A stretch of 54,930 bases of DNA. It comes from Lachnoclostridium sp. UBA3320 (GTDB lineage Bacteria; Bacillota; Clostridia; Lachnospirales; Lachnospiraceae). The notes below the pieces were generated by a model, which was given only the letters and a program-made list of their open reading frames with translations, ran no database searches and had not been told where the DNA came from. Location of the stretch: the NCBI GenBank assembly GCA_002361175.1, contig DESG01000016.1, forward strand, positions 24,605 through 79,534, in the 5' to 3' direction. Shown piece after piece: positions 25,139 to 33,526 of the stretch (position 1 is the stretch's first letter; each line of letters begins with the position of its first letter). A program made the position numbers and the translations under genes.

Positions 25139-26146
25139 GTGGATAATAAAATAAACAATGCTGTAAATATTACAGATAAAGAAGCTCAATATGATGAAAA
25201 AGCAAAACATTTATTAGGACAAAAAATTATACTGGCACATATACTATCAAATACAGTAAAAGAATTTAAAGGAATTAATCCAGAGGATATAGTTCCTCTT
25301 ATTGAAGGAGAGCCATGGATTGGTGTAGTACCAGTAGAGCCTGGCATGACCAACACTGAAAAAAATATAGATGGTGAAATGATAATTGGCATAAATACTG
25401 AAAATACTGAAATAAATGAAGGTTTAATTAGATTTGATATTATATTTTTTGTACATGTGCCGCATACAGGCGGAAAGAAAAGCGAACTGGCACAAATGAT
25501 TATCAATGTAGAAGCTCAGAAAGATAATCCAAGTAAATATAAATTACTTAATAGAGCAATTTTTTATGTATGTCGTCTTGTGTCTTCACAAAAAGAAAGA
25601 GATTTTACAAATACAAATTATAATGATATAAAACGTGTATATTCTATATGGTTGTGTATGAATATGAAGGAAAACACACTTAATTATATACATCTTACAC
25701 AAGAACAGTTATTAGGAAATTATAACTGGCAAGGTAAAATTGATATGTTAAACATTATTTTTATAGGTCTTGCCGAAGAACTTCCAGAAAAAAGCATTGG
25801 ATATAAATTACACCGTTTGCTAGGAACACTTTTTTCAGAAATATTGTCTGTTAAGCAAAAACTTAATATAATAAAAAATGAATATAATATTTCTCTTAAT
25901 AGAGAAAGCAAAGAGGAGATGGAGACAATGTGTAATTTGGGACGAGGTGTATTTGAAAAGGGATTTGCACAAGGTGAAGCTAAAGGCGAAGCTAGGGGGA
26001 TTGCATTGGGTGAAGCTAGAGGAATTGCACTGGGTGAAGAAAAAATGATACTGAATATGTATAATGAGGGTCTTACTATAGAGGCGATAGCAAAAATTTC
26101 TAAGAAGAAAATTGACGAAGTGCAGTTTATTGTTGGTTTGAGTTGA
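25139..26146 (+). CDS. Rpn-family PD-(D/E)XK nuclease / putative transposase-like protein
   Basis: The 335-aa protein resembles the Rpn/YhgA-like recombination-promoting nucleases that are multicopy in Lachnospiraceae. Start-side motifs are LLGQKIILAHIL and KEFKGINPEDIVPLIEGEP. The nuclease core shows Asp100 in IRFDIIF and the E-x-Q form of the active site in MIINVEAQKD (Glu125, Gln127). A duplicated GEARGIAL segment precedes a helix-turn-helix-like tail (MYNEGLTIEAIAKISKKKIDEVQF). Translation starts at GTG 25139 behind GGGGAG. It has no flagellar role by homology, yet lies co-directionally inside the fla/che operon, 20 nt after the MotE-like gene. Insertion by transfer is inferred. Confidence 0.82.
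   Translation: MDNKINNAVNITDKEAQYDEKAKHLLGQKIILAHILSNTVKEFKGINPEDIVPLIEGEPWIGVVPVEPGMTNTEKNIDGEMIIGINTENTEINEGLIRFDIIFFVHVPHTGGKKSELAQMIINVEAQKDNPSKYKLLNRAIFYVCRLVSSQKERDFTNTNYNDIKRVYSIWLCMNMKENTLNYIHLTQEQLLGNYNWQGKIDMLNIIFIGLAEELPEKSIGYKLHRLLGTLFSEILSVKQKLNIIKNEYNISLNRESKEEMETMCNLGRGVFEKGFAQGEAKGEARGIALGEARGIALGEEKMILNMYNEGLTIEAIAKISKKKIDEVQFIVGLS
25985..26032 (+). repeat. 24-bp tandem duplication in the Rpn-like gene
   Basis: Two 24-bp units (25985-26008 and 26009-26032) differ at only a few positions and encode GEARGIAL twice, followed by a partial third GGTGAAGAA. The length is a multiple of three, so copy number can change without frameshift. Such GEARGxAxGE repeats are typical of this family. 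Confidence 0.85.
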
Positions 26147-26243
26147 TAGAATTTTTAAATGCATGGTGTTTGCAGCATATGTAATATATAGTATGCTGTT
26201 TACATATATATTATTATTTTATCTTTTTGAAAGGAGGCGTAGC

Positions 26244-27869
26244 GTGGCAATGAAAGAAATAGGTGCAGTTACGTTTGCATCTGAAACGTTTCTTACAGGT
26301 TCTGTTAAAGGTGGCAAGGCTGACCAGCTTAAAACAGCTAGTGCATCTTTTGATAGTTTTCTTAATGTTAATGCAAGTTCTAGTAAAACAGTGCAGCCTA
26401 AAACTGATGCGGGACAGTTTAAAGCGAATGTTTCAGAAACGCAGTCTGACACACAGACAAAGACTGATGCCGTGCAGTCGGTAAATGACGGTGTTGAGCA
26501 GGATGCTGCTGTTCAGCCGGAAAATACAGAAGATGCTGTTACTAAAACTTCTGATGCAAATGGCACAGAGCAAGTAGAGGACATTAAAGTAACTGAAGAT
26601 GTTACAGATGAAGAAATTACTGGTATTAATGAGATAGTAGCATTAATTAATCAGACAATAAGAGATATTGTAAAAAATATCACAGGCATGGACGATGAGA
26701 TGATAAGCAACGCAATGTCGGCACTTGGACTTGTGGAGACAGATTTGCTTGACACATCTAATCTGGCAAAACTTGTTTTAATGCTTAATGGTTCATCTGA
26801 TATGACAGATTTACTTGCTAATGAAGACATGATGTTACAGTTTAATGATATCTTAGATGCTTTAAAGGATATTGACTGGGAAGCTCTTACAGGAATGTCT
26901 AAGGAAGAATTTATGCCGATTCTTGAAAATATGGCAGCAGATGAAAGTGTTGTAACAGATGGTAATATGGCAGGGGTGTCACAGGGTACAGATGTGAATA
27001 CAGATGCAGGTCAGCCAGAAAACAGTGTACCAGTTACAGTCGAGTATGTAGATGAAGAAAGTACAGTGAATGTAAGGCAAGCAGTAGATACAGATGTCGT
27101 GCAGGCAACAGTAAAAGAAGCCACAGGTACAGATATAAAAGATGTACAGACAGATAAGCCTTTAGAAAATGTAGTAGTTTCTGACAAAGAAGGGCAGGTT
27201 GTAGACACTAAAAATCTCACAGAGCAGTCAAGTAATTTTGAGCAAGAAAGTACAGACAGCCAGACAGATGGTCAAGTAGCACAAAGTACACAGACAGATG
27301 TAAGAACTCCTGTACATAATGAAGTTTTAAATGGAACAGAAAGCTTTTTACAGAATTTAAGTCAGGCAGTGGCAGATGTTACTGGTGAAACTATACCACA
27401 ACAAACTAATATGCAACAGATGATAGACATAGTAAATCAAGTAGTGGAGCAGATTAAAGTGACACTTGGCAAAGAGACAACAAGTATGCAGTTACAGCTT
27501 AATCCTGAAAGCCTTGGTAAAGTTTTAATTTCTGTTTCATCAAATCATGGTGTTATGACAGCTAATTTTACGGTGCAGACAGAAGAGGCAAAGGAAGCAT
27601 TACAAAGCCAGATGTATTCCCTGCGTGAAGCACTTGAAAGTAGAAGTCTTAAAGTAGATGCTGTGGAAGTTGAAGTATCTGACTTTGCATTTTCACAAAG
27701 CAATCAGGCAGATGCACAGAATCAAAAAGAATTTGAAAAAGGAAACGGAAGACGTTTTAGGTTTAACTTTGATGATTCATCTGAGGACGAAAACACAGTA
27801 ACTAGTGTACAACATCAGGAAAGAAAGGCAAGGCCTGATTTAGGAAGCAGTATTGACTTTACAGCGTAA
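26244..27869 (+). CDS. fliK: Flagellar hook-length control protein FliK
   Basis: FliK is the secreted ruler that stops hook growth and switches export specificity. The start is set at GTG 26244 (VAMKEIGAV), 6 nt after a perfect AAGGAGG at 26231-26237, giving 541 aa. An upstream in-frame ATG at 26163 would add a hydrophobic stretch and lacks a ribosome-binding site. The long N-terminal part is Thr/Gln/Asp-rich and disordered, as usual for the ruler. The conserved Flg_hook domain is C-terminal: TTSMQLQLNPESLGKVLISV and EALESRSLKVDAVEVEV. It would normally follow the MotE-like gene directly; here the Rpn-like gene intervenes. Confidence 0.88.
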   Translation: MAMKEIGAVTFASETFLTGSVKGGKADQLKTASASFDSFLNVNASSSKTVQPKTDAGQFKANVSETQSDTQTKTDAVQSVNDGVEQDAAVQPENTEDAVTKTSDANGTEQVEDIKVTEDVTDEEITGINEIVALINQTIRDIVKNITGMDDEMISNAMSALGLVETDLLDTSNLAKLVLMLNGSSDMTDLLANEDMMLQFNDILDALKDIDWEALTGMSKEEFMPILENMAADESVVTDGNMAGVSQGTDVNTDAGQPENSVPVTVEYVDEESTVNVRQAVDTDVVQATVKEATGTDIKDVQTDKPLENVVVSDKEGQVVDTKNLTEQSSNFEQESTDSQTDGQVAQSTQTDVRTPVHNEVLNGTESFLQNLSQAVADVTGETIPQQTNMQQMIDIVNQVVEQIKVTLGKETTSMQLQLNPESLGKVLISVSSNHGVMTANFTVQTEEAKEALQSQMYSLREALESRSLKVDAVEVEVSDFAFSQSNQADAQNQKEFEKGNGRRFRFNFDDSSEDENTVTSVQHQERKARPDLGSSIDFTA

Positions 27870-27899
27870 CTTGTTCATTAATAAAAAGGAGGAATAATC

Positions 27900-28778
27900 A
27901 TGGACTATTCAGATTTAATGGCTCCTGTAACTGACGGCAAGGTAGACATATCTGAATCCTCACAGAAAAAAGAGAGAAATGTAGGTTCACAGCTTGGTAA
28001 AGATGATTTTCTTATGCTTCTTGTAACACAGATGAAATACCAAGACCCTTTAGACCCTACAGATAACACAGAGTATGTAGCACAGCTTGCGCAGTTTACA
28101 GAACTTGAGTATATGCAAAATATGATGGATGTAACACAGCATACATCAGCATTTGAGCTTGTAGGCAAGTATGTATATGTAGAACACAGCGAAAAAGGTC
28201 ATTCACAGAATGCAGAAGGCGTTGTGGACTATGTTACTATGAAAAATGGTGAAGCTTATGTCACAATAGATGGAGCTGAATACTCATATGATGACATAGT
28301 TGAAGTAAGAAATGAAATGTATGTACTCCAGCAGAAGATGCCATCAGTACAGAAACAGGATATAACATATCTCCATCATGACCCACAGCCTGTAATTATA
28401 ACAGGAGTAAGCCTTGGCGAAGATGATTACCAAGCATATAGTATGGGAATAGGTGTTGTTAATGACAAAGGCGAAACAGTTACAATCAATTCTAAGTATG
28501 TAACATACGAAAAAGGCACTGTAACTATTGACAGAAGAGCATTTGCAAACTTTGACGCAGGAACATATAATATTGCTTTTGTATTTGATGACCCTAACAA
28601 GACAGTAAGTGTTGAAGATGTAACACTGGAGATAAAAGGAATTAAGACTAATAACCCTGTCGCTGGCACAATAGACGATGCAATAACAGACGACAAAGAC
28701 ACAGGTGACGATAAGACAGAGGACACTGGCAGCGCAGACAATGCTGGCAGTACAGAAAGTGGCACAACAACAGTATAA
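27900..28778 (+). CDS. flgD: Flagellar hook assembly scaffold FlgD
   Basis: FlgD is the hook cap. The 292-aa protein has the hallmark GKDDFLMLLVTQMKYQDPLDP and NTEYVAQLAQFTELEYMQNM in the N-terminal third, then beta-rich regions. The C-terminus carries an acidic, Asp/Thr/Ser-rich extension (after VAGTIDD) that is not part of the core domain. It is preceded by AAGGAGG and follows fliK after 30 nt, the usual order. Confidence 0.95.
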   Translation: MDYSDLMAPVTDGKVDISESSQKKERNVGSQLGKDDFLMLLVTQMKYQDPLDPTDNTEYVAQLAQFTELEYMQNMMDVTQHTSAFELVGKYVYVEHSEKGHSQNAEGVVDYVTMKNGEAYVTIDGAEYSYDDIVEVRNEMYVLQQKMPSVQKQDITYLHHDPQPVIITGVSLGEDDYQAYSMGIGVVNDKGETVTINSKYVTYEKGTVTIDRRAFANFDAGTYNIAFVFDDPNKTVSVEDVTLEIKGIKTNNPVAGTIDDAITDDKDTGDDKTEDTGSADNAGSTESGTTTV

Positions 28779-28808
28779 AAGCTTTTGGAAATGAGGTGAA
28801 GGGTATAT

Positions 28809-29201
28809 ATGAATAAACTTAATGAAAATTATTCAACAATAGACCAGATGGCAAATAGGCTTTTAAACAGCCAGAAGTCTAATACTCTTAATTCCCCAGA
28901 ACCAGGGCTTTCATTTAAAGAAATACTAGACAGCAAGCAATTTGAAAAAACAAATAGCTTAAAATTTTCTAAGCACGCTAACCAGAGGCTTGCTACAAGA
29001 AATATTAATCTATCTGCGGAGCAGATGGAACGTCTGGAAAATGGTACAACGAAGGCACGTGAGAAGGGAATCCGAGAGTCTTTGGTTATGGTTGATGATA
29101 TGGCATTTATCGTCAATGTAAAAAATAATACAGTAATCACTGCAGTAGGTGATTCAGATGGCTCTATTTTTACTAACATAGATGGAGCAGTAATAAGCTG
29201 A
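28809..29201 (+). CDS. Small flagellar operon protein (TIGR02530-like)
   Basis: This 130-aa protein corresponds to the family found between flgD and flgE in Firmicutes, annotated as flagellar operon protein. The conserved part is FSKHANQRLATRNINLSAEQMERLENGTTKAREKGIRESLVMVDDMAFIVNVKNNTVITAV. The first 50 residues are polar and likely disordered. The function is not established; position suggests hook assembly or FlgD/FlgE handling. Confidence 0.85.
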   Translation: MNKLNENYSTIDQMANRLLNSQKSNTLNSPEPGLSFKEILDSKQFEKTNSLKFSKHANQRLATRNINLSAEQMERLENGTTKAREKGIRESLVMVDDMAFIVNVKNNTVITAVGDSDGSIFTNIDGAVIS

Positions 29202-29228
29202 TATTATTAATGCCAACAAAATTTGTGT

Positions 29229-29295
29229 GAATACTTAACGCTGGACCTCACAAGGAAGCGTAAAACTTTGAATGGCAGATAAGTTTAAGGTATTC
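29229..29295 (+). ncRNA. Candidate three-way-junction RNA in the flgE leader
   Basis: Three helices can be drawn. P1 is GAATACTT (29229-29236) with AAGTATTC-type partner 29288-29295 (one G-U). P2 is ACGCT/AGCGT (29238-29242/29257-29261) with an inner CCT/AGG and a CACA loop. P3 is AAACTT/AAGTTT (29263-29268/29281-29286). Exactly one A lies unpaired between each pair of helices (29237, 29262, 29287). The element ends 11 nt before the flgE ribosome-binding site. It does not match a riboswitch consensus that I can recall. Manual folding only. Confidence 0.45.
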
Positions 29296-29322
29296 CGTTA
29301 AAATTAAGGAGGAAAATTAATT

Positions 29323-30918
29323 ATGATGAGATCACTTTACTCTGGTGTTGCAGGACTTAAAACACACCAGACAAGAATGGATGTTATAGGTAATAACATC
29401 TCAAACGTAAATACAATAGGCTTTAAAGCAAGTTCAGCAAACTTCGCAGATATGTTTTACCAGACTACTTCACCTGCCACAGGTCCTGACGCTCTTACAA
29501 ACGCAGCAGGAAGCAATGCAAAGCAGATAGGTCTTGGTTCACAGGTAGCATCAATTACAACAAACATAACAGAACAAGGTGGTACATCTTCAACAAACAG
29601 AGCACTCGACATCGCCATCAACGGAGACGGCTTCCTCGTTGTAAAATCAGGCGGAGCTACATACTTTACAAAATCAGGCGCACTAAACGTTGACACAAAT
29701 GGCACGCTCTATTGCACAACAAATAATGCCACAGTACAAGGCTGGTTAGCAGACGACCAAGGCAACGTAAACAGAGACGTAGTAAGAGACATGACAGTTA
29801 TGTCACCAGAAAATCTTTACTACGAACCAGAAGCCACAACAAATGTAAGAATGCAGGGAAATATCAATAAAGAAGACGATGACCTTGTATACACAGGCGT
29901 AGCAGGAGAGTTAACTTCTAATAATGGAAAAGTCGCAACTTTTAGTTTCTATGATAATCTTGGGCAATTATTTACAGCTAAAATGTATATAGTGGCAATA
30001 GAAAATACAGAAGGTGAAGGTGGAACAGGTCTAACTCCACCAGAGGCTGTAGAAATTGGAGAAGAATCATTTGCACGAACAGGTTATGCAATGATGCTTG
30101 CTGATATTTGTAATGAAAAAGGCGAATCAATATTTGTAACAAAAACTACTGTAGATGGGGCAGAATCGTATTCTGCAGTTGAAGGTTTAACAGTTCAATT
30201 AGGTGGTGCAACTTATAGTATATCAGAAGGTGGAGTAGACCCAAATACAGGTAAGTTTACTTTAGCACCTGACGGAGAAGTTTCGGTTCTTAGTTTTATT
30301 ATGAATTCAGGTGAATTTTCGGAGGTGTTAAATGGCGGTTGGGCTAGTGAAGCATCAGAATACTATGGCAAAGGTATGGTATTAAGCATTAATGCACCAG
30401 AAGAAGGAAGTACACTTGATGATACATTTACACCATATAATACAGAAACTGATTCAGGCGGAGTTATTATAGACCTCTCCGCTCTTACACAGTATTCTTC
30501 TACTTCACATGTTTCTTATATAAAAGGTGATGAAGAGGGCAAGGGTACTGGTAATGTAGCTGGTGAGATGAAGGGTATCTCTATTGATGAGGATGGATTT
30601 GTATACGGTTCATATAACAATGGTTCTAAGCGCTGTCTTGGACAGATTCCTGTTGCTACATTTAACAACCCATCTGGTCTTGAAGCCGTTGGTGACAGTT
30701 TATTCCAAGAGTCACTTAACTCAGGTATCTTTGATGGTGTAGGTGAAGAAGTAAGCATTTCAGGAAGCTTTACTGTAGGTGCACTTGAAATGTCAAACGT
30801 AGACTTGGCATCAGAGTTTACAACAATGATTACAACACAGCGTGGTTTCCAAGCAAATTCACGTATTATTACAACAACTGATTCAATGCTTGAAGAACTT
30901 GTAAATCTTAAACGTTAA
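29323..30918 (+). CDS. flgE: Flagellar hook protein FlgE
   Basis: FlgE polymerises into the hook. The 531-aa protein has the N-terminal signature MRSLYSGVAGLKTHQTRMDVIGNNISNVNTIGFK-type start, DIAINGDGFLVVKSGG in the D1 region, and the C-terminal MSNVDLASEFTTMITTQRGFQANSRII. The central part (about 200-400) is the variable domain. Third-position base use differs between the C-rich stretch near 29590-29920 and the T/A-rich stretch 29930-30480, suggesting a mosaic gene. AAGGAGG lies at 29306-29312, and a 121-nt structured leader separates it from the preceding gene. Confidence 0.96.
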   Translation: MMRSLYSGVAGLKTHQTRMDVIGNNISNVNTIGFKASSANFADMFYQTTSPATGPDALTNAAGSNAKQIGLGSQVASITTNITEQGGTSSTNRALDIAINGDGFLVVKSGGATYFTKSGALNVDTNGTLYCTTNNATVQGWLADDQGNVNRDVVRDMTVMSPENLYYEPEATTNVRMQGNINKEDDDLVYTGVAGELTSNNGKVATFSFYDNLGQLFTAKMYIVAIENTEGEGGTGLTPPEAVEIGEESFARTGYAMMLADICNEKGESIFVTKTTVDGAESYSAVEGLTVQLGGATYSISEGGVDPNTGKFTLAPDGEVSVLSFIMNSGEFSEVLNGGWASEASEYYGKGMVLSINAPEEGSTLDDTFTPYNTETDSGGVIIDLSALTQYSSTSHVSYIKGDEEGKGTGNVAGEMKGISIDEDGFVYGSYNNGSKRCLGQIPVATFNNPSGLEAVGDSLFQESLNSGIFDGVGEEVSISGSFTVGALEMSNVDLASEFTTMITTQRGFQANSRIITTTDSMLEELVNLKR

Positions 30919-30938
30919 TTAATTTAGAAATAATTAAA

Positions 30939-30991
30939 AGCCGGCAATGGATAGTAATATTTATTTCACTAATTGCTGTTCAATGCTGGCT
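30939..30991 (+). other. Stem-loop between flgE and flbD
   Basis: AGCCGGCA (30939-30946) pairs with TGCTGGCT (30984-30991, one G-U pair) around a long AT-rich loop, followed by AATTTTG. It could act as a weak intra-operon terminator or 3' stabiliser for the abundant hook mRNA. The G-U pair favours function as plus-strand RNA. Confidence 0.4.
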
Positions 30992-31040
30992 AATTTTGAG
31001 ATAATAGGAGCAGAACAGAAAAAAAGAGAGGGGAACCTAT

Positions 31041-31232
31041 ATGATTGATGTAACCAGACTTAATGGCTCTGGCATTACAATTAATTCAGATTTAATAGAA
31101 ACAGTTGAAGAAACACCAGACACGGTTATCACATTAACCACTGGAAAAAAAATTATTGTAAAAGAAAGTAGACAGAACGTAAAAAATTTAGTAAAATCAT
31201 TTAAGAGAGAATGTAATTCTATCGGAGAATAG
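31041..31232 (+). CDS. flbD: FlbD/SwrD family flagellar protein
   Basis: This 63-aa protein belongs to the FlbD family (YlzI/SwrD in B. subtilis, where it supports flagellar torque or stator function). The complete family pattern is present: MIDVTRLNGSGITINSDLIETVEETPDTVITLTTGKK in two parts, and ESRQNVKNLVKSF. It sits between flgE and motA, the common position, with a GAGAGGGG ribosome-binding site. Confidence 0.92.
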   Translation: MIDVTRLNGSGITINSDLIETVEETPDTVITLTTGKKIIVKESRQNVKNLVKSFKRECNSIGE

Positions 31233-31256
31233 AAATTATATAAATTATAAAAATAC

Positions 31257-31284
31257 ATATCAATATACATATGTATATTGATAT
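31257..31284. repeat. 28-bp perfect palindrome upstream of motA
   Basis: Positions 31257-31270 and 31271-31284 are exact reverse complements (14 bp each side, half-site ATATCAATATACAT). With one bulged A the pairing extends to 31254-31288. It lies between flbD and the motA ribosome-binding site. It could be a dimeric repressor site or an RNA hairpin; no T-run makes it a terminator. Confidence 0.9.
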
Positions 31285-31335
31285 AGTATGTATAGGTATA
31301 TACTCTTACTATTAAATTATGAGGTGGTGAAAGTT

Positions 31336-32154
31336 GTGGATATTACAACAATTTTAGGATTAATTCTATGTCTCGTCATGGTTGTTTTGGGTATTGTTAC
31401 CGGTGACGAAGGTGCAGCGGCGATGAGGCACTTTGGAGACAGGGTTTCTGTGTTTATCACACTCGGTGGCTCTATTTCCTGTATGTTGATGCAGGCAAAA
31501 AGTTTACCAATATTTGCATCCTGCTTTAAATCATTTACGCTTGCTTTAAAGGTACATAACGTTGACCCAGCCGAAGGCATAAAACATATAATTAATCTAT
31601 CCAATGTTGCCCGTAAAGAAGGATTGCTGGCTTTGGAAGAAGCAGCTAACAACATTGACGATGAATTTTTAAAAAAAGGCATTATGCTTATAGTCGATGG
31701 TACTGACCCAGAACTAGTAAGAAGTATTATGGACACTGAATTAAGTGCCATAGAAGAAAGACATAATGACAAAGTCATGTTCTGGGCAAACTGGGGAGCT
31801 ATGGGTCCTGCATGGGGTATGATTGGTACTCTTATAGGACTTGTAAACATGCTTTACAATATGGAAGATATGGCGGCAATTGGTCCTAGCATGGCTGTAG
31901 CACTTCTTACCACGTTGTATGGTTCACTTCTTTCAAACTGGATATGTATACCTATATCATTTAAACTAAAAATGCACAATACTGATGAAATAAGAATGAA
32001 AGAAATATTAATAGAAGGACTTTTATCAATACAGGCAGGCGAAAACCCTAGAGTTATAGAAGAAAAGCTTAAATCATTCCTTTCACCATCAGCACGTGAT
32101 GCAATGAGTGAGGGAGGCGGAGAAGGAGCTGCTGCTGAAGGTGGTGAAGCTTAA
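31336..32154 (+). CDS. motA: Flagellar motor stator protein MotA
   Basis: MotA is the proton-channel stator subunit. The start is set at GTG 31336 (VDITTILGL), 8 nt after GAGGTGG at 31321-31327, giving 272 aa. The open frame extends upstream to 31288 without a ribosome-binding site. Four membrane segments are visible, with the conserved WANWGAMGPAWGMIGTLIGLVNML in segments 3-4. The C-terminal tail is Gly/Glu/Ala rich (EGGGEGAAAEGGEA), an unusual short addition. The stop overlaps the motB start by 1 nt. Confidence 0.94.
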   Translation: MDITTILGLILCLVMVVLGIVTGDEGAAAMRHFGDRVSVFITLGGSISCMLMQAKSLPIFASCFKSFTLALKVHNVDPAEGIKHIINLSNVARKEGLLALEEAANNIDDEFLKKGIMLIVDGTDPELVRSIMDTELSAIEERHNDKVMFWANWGAMGPAWGMIGTLIGLVNMLYNMEDMAAIGPSMAVALLTTLYGSLLSNWICIPISFKLKMHNTDEIRMKEILIEGLLSIQAGENPRVIEEKLKSFLSPSARDAMSEGGGEGAAAEGGEA

Positions 32155-32951
32155 TGGCAAGGTCAAAGAAAAAAGAAGAAGAGATAAAAACGGATGGATG
32201 GAAAGATACCTTTTCAGACCTTATGAATCTTTTGCTCTGTTTCTTTGTACTTCTGTTTTCCATGTCCAATGTGGATGAGGTTAAATATGCAGAACTTGTT
32301 GCATCACTGTCAAATAGTTTCAGCATATTTAATGGAGGTGCACAAGCTATAGGTGATGGTATGCTTGTTTCAAGCGGTGCTTCACAGCTTAATAATCTTG
32401 ATGAATATTTTTCTGATATGGGAAAGGCTTCTGAATCTGAGAATGAAGAAGACCCACTGGCGGCAGCTATGGAACAGGAACAAAGAGAGCAGACAGAACA
32501 GTTATATGAAGATGTTGTGGAGCAGGCAGTACAGAAACAAATTGAAGATTCTATAGATGTGTCAATAGATTCAAGTTATCAATATGTTATGATTTCACTT
32601 AGTGGTGACTTGCTTTTTGAATCTGGAAGCGCAGATATACCAGATGGTGCAAAGAGAGTTCTTGACAGAGTTGGTGATATATTAAAAAACTATTCTGGCA
32701 AACTTATTAAGATAGAAGGACACACGGACAATGTGCCAATAAGCAACTCTACATTTCCAAGTAACCTTTGGCTTTCCACTGCAAGAGCCACAAGAGTTTA
32801 TGAATATCTTACAGATGTTAAAAGGCTTAAACCAAAAAACCTTGAAGCGTCAGGGCGAGGTGAGTCTATGCCTGTTGCAGATAATAGTACTGCCAGAGGA
32901 AGAGCCAGAAATAGGCGTGTAGAGATTAAAATATACAGTAATACAAATTAA
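32154..32951 (+). CDS. motB: Flagellar motor stator protein MotB
   Basis: MotB anchors the stator to peptidoglycan. The 265-aa protein has the channel aspartate in TFSDLMNLLLCFFVLLFSM (about Asp22), a plug and linker region, and a C-terminal OmpA-like peptidoglycan-binding domain with IEGHTDNVPISNSTFPSN, LSTARATRVYEYL and RARNRRVEIKIY. It is translationally coupled to motA (TAATG overlap). Confidence 0.96.
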   Translation: MARSKKKEEEIKTDGWKDTFSDLMNLLLCFFVLLFSMSNVDEVKYAELVASLSNSFSIFNGGAQAIGDGMLVSSGASQLNNLDEYFSDMGKASESENEEDPLAAAMEQEQREQTEQLYEDVVEQAVQKQIEDSIDVSIDSSYQYVMISLSGDLLFESGSADIPDGAKRVLDRVGDILKNYSGKLIKIEGHTDNVPISNSTFPSNLWLSTARATRVYEYLTDVKRLKPKNLEASGRGESMPVADNSTARGRARNRRVEIKIYSNTN

Positions 32952-32977
32952 CGAAAGGTATATAAAGGTGTGTAAAG

Positions 32978-33496
32978 ATGAAAAAAAATATTTTTAGTAT
33001 TATTATTACAGCTTTAACCGTGGTTAATGTAGTTTTAACTGCAATATTGTTTTTTGTAATGATGCCTACATTTCAGAAAACGAATGAACTTGTCACTAAG
33101 GTAGCATCTGTTTTAAATATCGAACTTGGAGAAGGAGGAACTGCAGTAGAAGAGCAATATAAAATCGGTGATTTAGAGTACACAGATGTTGCTTTTGATA
33201 CACAGCAGACTATTAACCTTAACTCAGGAGAAGATGGCAAGGCACACTATGCAATGTTTGATGGATATACAGTAGGGGTTAATAAAGAAGCCGATGACTA
33301 TGATGACTTTAACACTGAAAAAATTACTTCCTATCAGTCAACTATTACTGATATAATCAGGTCAGTTATGCAGTCATACAATAATGACAATATTTCAGAA
33401 AATGCTATTAAAAAAGATGCCTTAGAGCAAATCAGGGAAAAGTTTGACACAAAGTCAGTAGTTGAAATAACACTGAAGAACTTTATGCATCAGTAA
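32978..33496 (+). CDS. fliL: Flagellar basal body-associated protein FliL
   Basis: FliL surrounds the stator at the basal body. The 172-aa protein has one N-terminal membrane segment (about 5-30, FSIIITALTVVNVVLTAILFFVMM) and an extracytoplasmic domain with a late STITDIIRSVMQSYNNDNISE and the end EKFDTKSVVEITLKNFMHQ. The position between motB and fliM and the domain layout support the call, though sequence similarity to well-known FliL proteins is modest. Confidence 0.82.
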   Translation: MKKNIFSIIITALTVVNVVLTAILFFVMMPTFQKTNELVTKVASVLNIELGEGGTAVEEQYKIGDLEYTDVAFDTQQTINLNSGEDGKAHYAMFDGYTVGVNKEADDYDDFNTEKITSYQSTITDIIRSVMQSYNNDNISENAIKKDALEQIREKFDTKSVVEITLKNFMHQ

Positions 33497-33526
33497 TAAT
33501 GCAGTTACAGGCTTTGTAATAAGAAA

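Noticed and set aside
26163..26243. N-terminal hydrophobic extension of the fliK frame, looking like a membrane segment
   Set aside because: No ribosome-binding site precedes ATG 26163, while a perfect AAGGAGG at 26231-26237 serves GTG 26244. FliK is a secreted ruler without a membrane anchor.
29221..29300. c-di-GMP (GEMM) riboswitch in the flgE leader
   Set aside because: The GEMM hallmarks (GCAAACC with a GNRA loop receptor and GGGACGCAAAGCC) are absent; the junction geometry also differs.
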